Positions 8,580 to 17,921 of a DNA stretch of 23,951 nt are shown in pieces (the stretch's first letter is position 1; every line of letters begins with the position of its first letter). The stretch comes from Cladosporium sp. IMV 00045 (Eukaryota > Ascomycota > Dothideomycetes > Cladosporiales > Cladosporiaceae): the NCBI GenBank assembly GCA_001931905.2, contig MSJI02000682.1, positions 1 to 23,951 on the forward strand, in the 5' to 3' direction. The translations under genes and the position numbers were made by a program. The notes beneath the pieces are model-generated. The model made no database searches, was not told the origin of the DNA, and saw only the letters and a program-made list of their open reading frames with translations.

Positions 8580-8985
8580 CCTGATCAGGTTTTTGCAAGA
8601 CCAGAACTTTCAAGATCTATTCCCCCTGCTCGCATCCAACGTCGCAGGCTACACCAAGAAGACGATCGTTAGCAGCGCATTCTTCATCAGCTACCGTCTA
8701 GACAACACCATTTCGCTACAGGGTTTCCTGCAATCAGAAGCACCTTAGTGTAACTTACGACTGGCACAGCGTTGACTCTCGCCTCATTCTGCGTTAACAT
8801 CATTCTCTTTTCTCCGCTCTATAAGTTATGGTCTAAGTTAACTTACACTGTATTGAACTGCAAGCGCGATACGGAAATAGAGGGCAAGCCACCACTCACC
8901 GATGATGAAACTAAGTTATGCGTCTGGCTTTTTCAGATCTTACGTTACGGACTTGGAAAACAGGCATATGCGTTATGCCAAATGA
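8580..8985 (+). pseudogene. C-terminal fragment of a Dal5/ACS-type MFS transporter, frameshifted
   Basis: The translation from about 8600 gives PLLASNVAGYTKKTIVSSAF, then FISYRLDN and QGFLQSEAP. This is the hallmark region of allantoate-permease (Dal5)-like transporters, usually SNVAGHTKK...GN-IGPQ-F---EAP-Y. A frame change after 8745 leads to TTGTALTLASFCVNIILF (a last membrane segment), then LNCKRDTEIEGKPPLTDDE. After another frame change or a lost intron comes DLENRHMRYAK with a stop at 8983-8985, a typical C-terminus for the family. The N-terminal two-thirds are absent. It belongs to a different subfamily from the intact transporter at 10977-12720, so it is a second lost transporter rather than a duplicate. 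Confidence 0.7.
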
Positions 8986-9203
8986 AGGCTGATGTGGTGT
9001 GGGGACAATGAGCGCTTTCACCAATACTAGTCGATCTTTAACGTTAAAGCTATCCGACAGCAACGCAATTCCCAACTGCAGATTCTACTTTGTAGACGGT
9101 GAAGTAGGGGCGCGCGTTGCATCACTTCTGTTCACTTCAATTGCGATCTCGGAAAAGTTTTCCAGCATGAGCAACCGAATGTGTGTATTGCCGATTTTAT
9201 GTG
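8986..9203. other. Intergenic stretch between transporter remnant and pdxA-like gene
   Basis: 218 bp, the shared 3' side of two convergent genes. A minus-strand frame of 42 codons (ATG at 9213, stop at 9085-9087) overlaps the end of the pdxA-like gene in another frame. It reads smoothly (GNTHIRLLMLENFSEIAIEV) but matches no family I recognise and is probably not an independent gene. Confidence 0.4.
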
Positions 9204-10368
9204 CTAACAGCATGACAACACCTCTATGACGGTCGTTTTAGCTATGGAAACGCCTGGCTTTGTTAAAGAATGCTCAACTTCTAGCTGTTCTGGCAGAGCG
9301 TTCTTCGAAATCTTCCTTTCGGCCATCGTGACCGCGATATCAAAAGCATTCTGCATACTTTTAACATCCGCCAGATTCTTACCCGCAATGTCAAACGCCG
9401 TCCCGTGAGCAGGCGTGGCAACTGGCATAGGCAGGCCACCTTGGACAGTCACTCCGCCGTCGAAAGAAAGCAGCTTCATAGCGATCTGGCCTTGGTCGTG
9501 ATACATTGTGATGATGCCGTCGAAATGGACGCGCTTGAGGAAGATTGTATCGCATGGATAAGGCCCCTGAACGTCGATGCCTCTCTCCCGAGCTGCCGCT
9601 ACGGCCGGACGGATGTGGTCGATTTCTTGACGACCAAAGGACCCATTTTCGCCGTTGTGAGGGTTAAGAGCGCATACTGCCAAACGAGGTGAATCGATGC
9701 CGGATTCCCATCTGGATCTGTTAGCAGCTACTGTTACCTCGAAAGCACAACATTGCTTACCTGAGTCTATTCAGCAGTTCGATGGCGTTGGAAACGGACT
9801 TTTGAGTTATGCGATCAGCGACCTCACCAAGAGGAATATGGCTCGTCACTCGCCCCGTCCAAAGCGGTCCGGCAATATTGATCTCACTGGTGGTTCCCTG
9901 GAAGTTCAATTGCTTTGCAAACCATCGCAGCTCGTCCTCCTCGGTCATGCCGGCGAGTTTGAGTGAGCTCTTGTTGAGCGGTGCAAAGACAATGCCATCA
10001 ATCTCGCCGGCCTGCACCATCTTCAGTGCCCTTTTCAATTGATGCAAACAACGGGCTCCTCCAGCGATCGAAACCTCGCCCTTTGCTAAAGGGTGTTGAG
10101 AGGCAGTTTTGTCTTCAAGAATTTGGATGTTGTGCGGTCCAGGTGCATCTAATGAGACGGCAACATTCAGGCCGCCGGCATCAGATAGTGCGGACTGCAA
10201 CTCAACGTTGTCTGCGAGAAGCACAATGTCGGCTCTCTGGTGGTTTGCATGATTGTTGAGAAGCTTCGCAATCAGCTCAGGCCCAATACCAGCTGGATCG
10301 CCGAGGGTTACTGCGATACGCGGACGGTGGATCTGTGTTTGTTGAAGTAAATTGATTGGTGCACCCAT
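9204..10368 (-). CDS. PdxA-family (4-hydroxythreonine-4-phosphate dehydrogenase-like) enzyme
   Basis: Two exons (10368-9761 and 9711-9204) give 371 aa, somewhat longer than bacterial PdxA (about 330). The intron (9712-9760, 49 bp) has a GTAAGC donor and a GCTAAC branch site; an alternative AG would make it 43 bp and add two residues, still in frame. PdxA motifs are GDPAGIGPEL (23-32), TSHIPL with His177, LNPHNGENG with His221 and MYHDQG with His274; the three His match the family's metal ligands. The GHTE substrate motif of E. coli PdxA is absent, with AGMTEEDELRWF (139-150) in its place. The family oxidises and decarboxylates phosphorylated hydroxy-amino or sugar acids with NAD. Fungi make PLP by PDX1/PDX2, so I infer a catabolic role. 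An upstream ATG at 10419 is possible, but a TATA-like box at 10461-10467 favours 10368. No targeting signal is evident. Confidence 0.87.
9712..9760 (-). other. Spliceosomal intron in the pdxA-like gene
   Basis: The minus strand reads GTAAGC...TGCTAACAGATCCAG. Removing 49 bp joins NAIELLNRL to the ESGIDSPRLAVCALNPH block in frame. The nearer AG at 9718-9719 leaves almost no room after the branch adenosine, so the 49-bp form is preferred. Confidence 0.75.
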
Positions 10369-10976
10369 GATGGTCGTTGGATGATGGCTGGAAGGGGTGT
10401 AGAGGTCGGATAACGTCAAGTAGAGCGTACCGGGATCTTGTCATCGACTAGTAGAACACTCTTTATAAACGGTTCTGGTGGAAGATGCGGCCGCTACACA
10501 GCTGTGGCCTAAGATGTGCACTAAAGGCGCCTTGTCATCGGTCGAAATGCCGATTCAGCTTTTCTCATGTGATATACGTCTGCGTGATGCATCCTAATGG
10601 TGAAATGTGAGGCCGAGCAACAGCGCCGGCGCTTTTCCCGATGGCCATTTCCGGATCCAACGAAGCACCGGCATTTTCGCCGATCGCACAATAGTCTCAC
10701 CAGCCAACGTCTTGATCGAATCATATATTGACATAGCGGCGATTTTGCCGATTTCTGTACTGCGCTGCCATCTCCACAGTCTTCCCCATGGGGCACCGCA
10801 TGGTGGCTCCGCATGGTGCTCTTGGCCCGTCTTGTCGTTGTGTCTCGAGGGTAGCGGTATCATGTCTTGTTGAATGTATATAGACGGCCCCACAGCCCAT
10901 CAATCAACTTCATGAAAGTAGCGCCTCCACCCATGCACTTTGGTTTGAACCTGACCTAACGGCCTCGACTATCACA
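10369..10976. promoter_or_regulatory. Shared divergent promoter of the pdxA-like and MFS genes
   Basis: 608 bp separate the two divergent start codons. On the minus strand TATAAAG lies at 10461-10467, about 93 nt before the pdxA-like ATG. On the plus strand TATATA lies at 10877-10882, about 95 nt before the MFS ATG. A 12-bp perfect palindrome, AGCGCCGGCGCT (10622-10633), lies near the middle, and several CGG triplets of the kind Zn2Cys6 proteins bind are scattered through the region. Co-regulation by the neighbouring Zn2Cys6 factor is an inference. Confidence 0.6.
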
Positions 10977-12720
10977 ATGTCACAAAAATACGAGAAGGCG
11001 ATTGTCGACCAACACACAGAGCGCGTTCCTGATGTTGGGTCGATTCGATCTGACGACGGGTCACGAGACGATATCATGAAGGACAATGCAACCACCGAAT
11101 TTATAGCAGCTGAGATTTACGCATCTCAATGGGTCAACGGCACACCAGAAGAGAAGAAGCTTGTCCGCAAGTTGGACTGGCGCATTCTACCATGCACGTG
11201 GATACTCTATCTCCTCGGTTACCTTGACAGAGCTAACATTGGGTGAGCTCGAGCGTCAGCCGCTTCGCGTTACTTGCTAACATTATACAGTAACGCAAAG
11301 ACTGGTGGCTTGGAAGAGGACTTTGGCCTGACTTCAACGCAATACTCCATCATTGTCCTCGTCTTTTTCATTTCGTATCTTGTCTTCGAAGTACCAGCCA
11401 ATATGATCCTTACTCGCGTCCGACCAAGTGTGTTCCTTCCAGGCCTTGGACTCGTCTGGGGGACTTTTGCTGCGCTTATGGGAGCTTGCAACAACTGGCA
11501 ACAACTCGCGGCCATGAGATTCCTTCTGGGATTTGCGGAAGTGCGTTTACGGTAGTAAAGCTCAATGACTAATTGAGACGAACGCTGACCATGCTGTAGG
11601 CCGGCTTTGCTCCAGGCTGTGCCTTTTTCCTGTCGTCCTGGTACCGAAAGTACGAACTGGCAACTCGGTTCGCTCTCCTTTATACCTCAGTGCCTATCGC
11701 CGGAGCGATATCGGGTCTTCTTGCTGGTTTGATCACAGGTAATATGGACGGTGTAGGAGGTCTTGCTGGCTGGAGGTGGTTATTTGTGAGTGCAGTGTTC
11801 CCAAAACAGAGACTTCCAGTACTAACACTCAACAGATCCTCGAAGGCGTTGCATCTGTAGTCGCTGCGATCGCCATCTACTTCCTCATGCCCGACTATCC
11901 GTCGAGCAGCAAGCGATTCCTCAACGAGGAACAGAGCATCCTCGCTTGCAGCAGGTTGTCGGCCGACGGCATCGGCCTCACACAAGCCCGCGGCGCCGAG
12001 CACATCCCTCACTGGACGGCCTTCAAAATGACGGTCAGCGACTGGAGAGTATGGGCACAGTGCCTTTTGTTCGTTCTCGTCACCGGCTCGCAGACCATGC
12101 AGTATTTCATTCCTACCTTGGTCGGCAGTTTCGGGTGGACTGGAACTGTAGGACAATGTGAGCCATGTCACTTTGTTGTTCTTCTGCACACGCTGACGTA
12201 CATAGACCACACCATCCCCGCTTACATGGCAGCGCTGGTATACGTTGTCGGCTCCTGCTACCTGGCAGATAAGCTCAAGGCCAAATGGCAGTTCATATGT
12301 GGACTCTCAGGCTTGGGCTGCATCTTGTTCATCGCAGTCACCACAGCCACGAATAAGACCGTCCAGTACGTTCTGACGATCTTCGCTTTCGGCACCATCT
12401 ACGGCTGCTCGCCTCTGGTGAAGACCTGGGTGTCCGATGTCATCCCGCAACCCGCTGCTAAGCGAGCCATTGCCATTGCGCTCATCAACTCGATTGGCAA
12501 TGCCTCATCAATATACTCAACCTGGCTTTGGCCGAAGAAAGATGCTCCACGTTACATTGCTGGATTTGCTACTACGACATCCTGGTTGGGGATCCTATGC
12601 GGGTCCACTGTTCTCTTTGCTTGGATGTTTAGGAAGTATCCAAGCGTGAAGGCCAATCAGGGAGAGGCTATCGCCGCGGACCTCAAGGCACGCAGCGGTG
12701 AGGGCGATCAAAAGGCTTGA
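10977..12720 (+). CDS. MFS transporter of the Dal5-like anion:cation symporter (ACS) family
   Basis: Five exons (10977-11242, 11291-11540, 11600-11785, 11836-12157 and 12206-12720) give 512 aa, the usual family length. All four introns (48, 59, 50 and 48 bp) have GTG(A/C)G donors and AG acceptors and the frame closes exactly. Residues 1-65 are a charged cytosolic leader. The first membrane segment ends LDRANIGNA, the family's signature loop. Further marks are FEVPANMILTRVRPS, RFLLGFAEAGFAPG, AGWRWLFILEG and, in the C-terminal half, WVSDVIPQPAAKRAIAIALI with a DAPRYIAGF ending before the last helix. Relatives carry nicotinate, pantothenate, tartrate, allantoate and similar carboxylates by proton symport across the plasma membrane. 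The divergent partner suggests an organic or sugar acid; the substrate cannot be read from sequence. Confidence 0.92.
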
Positions 12721-12863
12721 GAGATGGAGCTCAAGCGCTCAAGGCAATTAAAGGGGATGAATACCGGAGGCACAAGAAGCCCTCCATGTGAACAGCTTTA
12801 GGAAGGCTTCCTATCAAATCTGAAGTGGTATTTATGATGAACTATGGCGAAATGACTTATTTC
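12721..12863. other. Convergent 3' intergenic region
   Basis: 143 bp between the stop codons of the MFS and transcription-factor genes. No gene is visible; it should carry the polyadenylation signals of both. Confidence 0.6.
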
Positions 12864-15056
12864 TCAAAGATATGGCATTTCAGAATCAATCCCGTCAAAA
12901 CCCAGTAAGAATCCATCATCAAAGCGCCAGTCCAGGTCACCAGTGAGATCGAACAAACCCTGCTGATAGCTCGGGGAATCTGTTCCCTGCGGTGCCTCCA
13001 TGATGTCGAAAGCGGGTTGCCCAGTTCGGATACCAGGTGCTCTGATCGGGGTGCGGCATATGTCATTCAGCGTTGCGCTGCTCTTCGCCAGATTCGTCAC
13101 TGTGGTTGTACTGTCTTTGTTGTGAGATTGCGAGTACACGATGTTGTCGCCAGTCTGCCCAGTCGAAAACCGCGATAGAAGTTCACTCAGGCCCGTAACT
13201 ACTTGTCGCGCAACATGCCGCTCGCTCGCCTTGTCCGCAACCCCCTCGAGTGCTTGCACCAATCGCTCCACGTTTGTAAGTGCAGTCTTGGTCTGGAAGT
13301 TCAATCCGTAATGGGTGAGGTCTCCCGGCAACGCAATCGCATGTTCACCGCCCAGAGTCGGCTCGCCGAAGACGACTGCCAGTTTCAGAAGAAACGATGC
13401 GCACACAGCGATCATCGCATGCATGAAGATGGGCAAGCCAATGAGCGAGCTCCGAAGATCTAGATCTTCGACGATGAGTCTTACTGTACTCATGGCAGCA
13501 GCCGTCGCGTTGTTAGCCGCTTCTTGTCTATCCCAGCTCATTCTGATCTTGGGTTCAGCTTGGGGGCTCAAACGAGCTGAGATACCCCTAAGCGATACTG
13601 AATTAAGCTGGAATCGAGCCAAATGGTAACATAGTGCGTTCGCATTCGCTGGGATTAGACTGCCTGCCGCATTCTCCGTGCTCCGAGTCGATTGGTGTTC
13701 AAGGCGCCATTGATCAACAGAAATATTGAACGATTGGAGTCTCTCGAAGTCCTGTACACCGAGCTCGAGGTCTGGATCACAGCCATACATGAAGTAACTG
13801 CTTGCCAGAATTCGGAATAGCTTCACTTGTGCGACAAGTCCGTGGTCCCCTTTGAACGATAGTCCGCTTGTCAGAAGCTTTTCGGCATTCCTGATAGCTG
13901 CATCCTCGTGCATCAGCGGAGGCCGTCCGTATGCGAGCGCGAACTGATGGTCACAGACGTACAAGACGAACCACAGCTGGACTCGTTCGTATGCTTCGGT
14001 AGAACCCCTTGCAAATTGTAGGGAAGACTTGTGTAGATTCATCTCGGTTGCGACCCGCACAGCTCGGCTGCAGAGGGCCCAACTCAGGCTCGTAAGATAG
14101 AAAGCTCCGATACAGAGGGCTCGGACCGCATCTAGATTATGGCATCTGAGCAGGCATGAGCCTCTCATGAGGGACACGAATGAACCGTATGTAGCGCCCA
14201 GTAGGCGCTCTTGCTTGGGAACATGCAATGCTGCGACGGTCAGAATGACAGCGACCAGTAACGAAGATGACTCTCTGGCGTCCTGCAGAGAAGTGTGCGA
14301 ACACAGGATTCCGTCCCAGAGGAGAGGATTAATGTGATCCCGAAAGTGCCTGAAAAGAAAATTGGCATCGGCAAAAGAGAGAATGCCCTGGTCGATGAGG
14401 TCTGGTCCGTTGGCATCAGCGGGGTCCACTCGGATCAGATGTGATTTGTTGGCATCGGTCAGGCTGTATAAGTTGTTCATCGGTAAAGGAATCAGATCAG
14501 AATTGTCTTGATTAGAATGTAGAGGCCCTTCGGCGGTGAAATCACGCTCAGACGTGTTGCTTAGATGCGAGAATGGCGACAAAGTCTGAACCGCATGGTC
14601 GGGACCAGATGTTTGAACAGGAGTTACTCCATCGTACGTTGACAGTTCGGGCAGTTTGCTATGGAGCAACAGACGTTCGACAGCAGCTTTGAGAGATTTA
14701 ATAGTTGTTGACGTCTGGTGTTTCCATCTACGAGGAATGTGTCAGAGACCAATCATGATTCAACAGTACGATGGACGGCCAGACACTTACGCTGCGTCAT
14801 CGTCTATGAACTTTTGTGCGAAATTATGCGGCACGCACTCGATGCGGCTCTTGAGACACCTGTTGCATGCAGTCTGATCTGATTGAATGAAACACTTGGT
14901 CTTGTTCCGTTTGCACTCAGCACCTGTTCATCAGGTCAGTCGATCGTTCTTCGTCCTGTTGGGAAGCGGCAATGGCTTACAAGCTCGTGTGAGACGAGGC
15001 TTATCTGTAGCATTCTCCGTGGGCTCCAAGAGCCTAGCACGTTTGTTGCTACTCAT
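12864..15056 (-). CDS. Zn2Cys6 fungal transcription factor
   Basis: Three exons (15056-14981, 14923-14791 and 14727-12864) give 690 aa. The binuclear zinc cluster is Cys26, 29, 36, 45, 48 and 55 (C-x2-C-x6-C-x8-C-x2-C-x6-C) with basic residues in the first loop (KRNKTKC). The first intron splits the Cys26 codon, so this domain is missed unless both introns (57 bp at 14924-14980 and 63 bp at 14728-14790) are removed. A helical linker (KSLKAAVERLLL) follows, then the middle-homology region typical of fungal regulators (LFRHFRDHINPLLW, LTSLSWALCSRAVRVATEMN, AYGRPPL). The C-terminus is acidic and aromatic (LTGDLDWRFDDGFLLGFDGI), a likely activation domain. Nuclear. It may resemble the PrtT type, but I am not sure. 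It sits between the transporter and the GH3 gene and is probably the pathway-specific regulator. Confidence 0.9.
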
Positions 15057-15560
15057 GATAGCAGTGCTCGACCTGTCGTTACTACGCTGCACCGAATGTT
15101 AGGATGAAATATTCATGTGGAGGTTTCTCCGAGGCACGATAGCTAAAAGCGGGGTGGGTTCGGCAAATGGACCGTTGCACTTTAAGCAGCCTCAGCCAAG
15201 TTCTCTAAGGTCAGAAGTAGATAACGTTATACCTTTTTCGACACGTCGTTGACAAAGCTGAAGGTCATCATCACTGATATCTCTCAGAATAGTACATACG
15301 ACCATAGGTCAGTGAAAACTGGGCATCCCAGATACCCCATTCTCACCCGTCGTTCGTAGATATAGGATCCCGGCGTGTTGTCGTCTGTATGTTATGCGAG
15401 CCCGACTTCCGGGCGGCGTCGCAGCTCGCCATCAACTTAACTACACACAAGTATCCAAGACCCAAAGAGTTTGATAGCTAACAATCGAACCTTGACTTCA
15501 GAATGCTGTCCTAATCAAGAAATGAATTTGATTGCTCAGAAACGATGAATCTCAAAACTC
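15057..15560. promoter_or_regulatory. Upstream region of the Zn2Cys6 gene, downstream of the GH3 gene
   Basis: 504 bp between tandem minus-strand genes. It must hold the regulator's promoter and the 3' end of the GH3 transcript. I see no clear TATA box and no further gene. Confidence 0.5.
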
Positions 15561-17801
15561 TCATCCTAGCTTTAAGGCTGCCTTCATGGCTTTCCCGTCG
15601 CCAGCATAGGATGTGATCTCAACGGTTATCTGGCCGGAAACAAGCACAAAATGACCATCCTTCCATCTCTTCAATGGCCGGGTTGAACATGTGATCCTCA
15701 GCTCATTGCTCTCACCCACTTCGAGATCGACAGGTTCAAACCCAAGCAACACGCGACCTGGAAAATCCTCAGCATCGATCAGTCCGTAAACTTGTGCAAT
15801 GTATCGACCTGGTCTCTTTCCGGCGTTCTTGACATCTAGCCGCACTGCAAAGTCCTCACCCTCATCTTGAAGACCAGACGTATCCACCGACATGTTTGCA
15901 GCCTCAAAGTTTGTATAAGACAGCCCAAACCCCAAGGGAAATCTAGCTGGCTGCCCAAGCCGGTCCAACAAGCGTTGTCCGAACCATCGATCGTACTTGA
16001 TAGAAGAGGCTTCGATGTCGAAGAACGGCAGATGCTCCTCGCTCCTAGGGATTGAGAAGGGGAGCCTGCCGCTCGCATCCACTCTGCCCAACAGCACATC
16101 CGCAAATGCATGGCCGCCCTCTGAACCGCTGTACCACATCATGAGAAGGGCGGGAATCTTGTCAACCCACTCTTCCATGATGACTGCACCGGCTGCAATG
16201 ATTGAGACAACAGTATTGACATTTGCGCTCGAGACGGCATTGATGATTTCGACATCTCGCCGGCGGAGACGCAGCGATTTTCGATCTCCTCCATCACCGA
16301 CCGCGATGCTGCCTTCGCTCTGTCGTTCGCCAGTCTCTCCGTGCCTGAGCAATTCCTCAACTTCGCGGTCGGCCTCGCTTCTGATAGGTGGGAACAGTTC
16401 GAGAAGTTGAGGATCCGTCTCGAAAGAAGGGACCACGTATTCACCCTCATCGCCGGCATCGTAGCCTACAATGCAAATTGCGATGTCAGCTTCCTTTGCA
16501 GCTTTTGCAGCCTTTTTGACATCATCTGTGTCATCAAGAATAACTTCTGCTTGAGGCAACGCAGCTTTGAGCCCCTCATACGCGGTGACAACGCTCGGAG
16601 CGAATACAGCTGAAGATCCTCGATCGCCCGTGTTGTTTGCATTTGCCAGTCGGCCGATGATTGCGACTTTATTGATGCTGCTGCCTTCGAGAGGAAGGAT
16701 GGGCGCGCCGTTGACTTGATCGTTCTTCAGCAGGACCATGCCTCTGCTTGCGGCTTCTCGAGCCAACTTCCTGTGGTCTTCGCAGAAAACGACTGAATCG
16801 TCGGGAACGGGTGAGGTCGTGCGAACTTCGTACTCTAGCTGTTTGCCGAGAATGCGAGTGCATGCACGGTCGACATGGGCCCAATTTAGGTCTCCTGTCT
16901 CCAGTGCCTTGTTCAGATGCATGTCACGTTGCTGCGCAAAAGGAGCTTCGATATCCAGGCCATTTTTCACTGACAGCGCAGCGTCTCGAAGTCCAAATAT
17001 GAAATCAGAAAGCACGAAGCCTTCAAACCCCCATTGATCGCGTAGAATCTCTGTCAGCAACTCAAGGTTCTGTCCTGCAAATGCGCCTCGCACTGAGTTG
17101 TACGATGACATGACTGAATCGACACCAGCTTCGACAAGACGCCTGAAATGAGGCAGGTAGACTTCATGCATAGTCGTATCATCGACCTGAACATCCACGC
17201 GAAAGCGCGCGTTTTCCATGGAGTTCATGGCATAGTGCTTGACGCAGGTCATGAGGTGTTGCTGAACGCCCTTGTTCAATGCCAGTCCGAACTCTCCGAG
17301 CAGGAGCGGATCCTCGCTATATGTCTCCTGGATACGACCCCAAGCAGGATGCCGTGGCAGATTGATGCAAATGCCCGCGTAATAGTTTGCGCCTTGCGCT
17401 CTTCCTTCCAGGCCAATAGCATTGCCAATCTTTTCCTCAAGGGTCGTGTCCCAAGTTGCTCCGCGAGACATAGAGACGGGGAAGCAGGTCGACGCTCCCA
17501 TGACTATACCGCGAGGACCATCTGTGAATCTGATACCGGGGATTCTGAGCCTTGGGACAGCGCCCATCACGAAAGGTACTCGATTGTAGCGATCGCAGAG
17601 TATGGCACCTAGGCCTTCCCAGAAGGACACATCGCCGTCAAGCATGGACAGGCGTTCTGGCTCGCTCAGACATGATAGTAGCTTGAGACTTGTTTCGCCC
17701 TTTGGATTGCCATTTTTGATATCGTGTACGGCGTCTTCGAGAGTGTAGTTCTGCTTGCCTGAAGAAACTTCACCGCCTGCTATGGAAAAGCCGCCCGCCA
17801 T
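15561..17801 (-). CDS. GH3-family beta-glucosidase-like glycoside hydrolase, probably intracellular
   Basis: Intronless, 746 aa from the first in-frame ATG (17801). The frame stays open upstream to a GTG at 17924, but a TATAAAAG box at 17914-17921 lies inside that extension, so ATG 17801 is preferred. GH3 N-domain marks are IPGIRFTDGPRG (87-98), CVKHYAMNSMENAR (186-199) and GFVLSDF with predicted nucleophile Asp266, which follow the family order. The C-domain has REAASRGMVLLKN, GDRKSLRLRRRD, GSEGGHAFADVLLG and FPLGFGLSYTNFE, and a fibronectin-III-like end. There is no N-terminal hydrophobic signal, so it probably acts inside the cell on imported glycosides by the retaining mechanism. No PA14 insert was recognised. 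It differs from secreted fungal cellobiases in having SDF rather than SDW at the nucleophile. The substrate is unknown. Confidence 0.9.
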   Translation of the reverse strand: MAGGFSIAGGEVSSGKQNYTLEDAVHDIKNGNPKGETSLKLLSCLSEPERLSMLDGDVSFWEGLGAILCDRYNRVPFVMGAVPRLRIPGIRFTDGPRGIVMGASTCFPVSMSRGATWDTTLEEKIGNAIGLEGRAQGANYYAGICINLPRHPAWGRIQETYSEDPLLLGEFGLALNKGVQQHLMTCVKHYAMNSMENARFRVDVQVDDTTMHEVYLPHFRRLVEAGVDSVMSSYNSVRGAFAGQNLELLTEILRDQWGFEGFVLSDFIFGLRDAALSVKNGLDIEAPFAQQRDMHLNKALETGDLNWAHVDRACTRILGKQLEYEVRTTSPVPDDSVVFCEDHRKLAREAASRGMVLLKNDQVNGAPILPLEGSSINKVAIIGRLANANNTGDRGSSAVFAPSVVTAYEGLKAALPQAEVILDDTDDVKKAAKAAKEADIAICIVGYDAGDEGEYVVPSFETDPQLLELFPPIRSEADREVEELLRHGETGERQSEGSIAVGDGGDRKSLRLRRRDVEIINAVSSANVNTVVSIIAAGAVIMEEWVDKIPALLMMWYSGSEGGHAFADVLLGRVDASGRLPFSIPRSEEHLPFFDIEASSIKYDRWFGQRLLDRLGQPARFPLGFGLSYTNFEAANMSVDTSGLQDEGEDFAVRLDVKNAGKRPGRYIAQVYGLIDAEDFPGRVLLGFEPVDLEVGESNELRITCSTRPLKRWKDGHFVLVSGQITVEITSYAGDGKAMKAALKLG

Positions 17802-17913
17802 GTCGCTGTGTGGTGTCTTGCGGCTATCTGACAATTTAGTGAAAGACTTTAATCGTGATCTGGATACTAGTAAAGCAGATTGATATTCGAGGGACACTGC
17901 ATGCCATGGGACT

Positions 17914-17921
17914 CTTTTATA
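17914..17921 (-). promoter_or_regulatory. TATA box of the GH3 gene
   Basis: The minus strand reads TATAAAAG 113 nt upstream of the ATG at 17801. It decides the start codon, because the longer open frame would run through it. Confidence 0.65.

Noticed and set aside
10369..10419. Longer N-terminus of the pdxA-like protein from the ATG at 10419
   Set aside because: It would leave only about 40 nt to the TATA-like box and adds residues unlike the family; kept only as an alternative.
10521..10903. Several overlapping short frames in the pdxA/MFS promoter
   Set aside because: No homology, mutually overlapping, and they lie in a promoter with TATA-like boxes.
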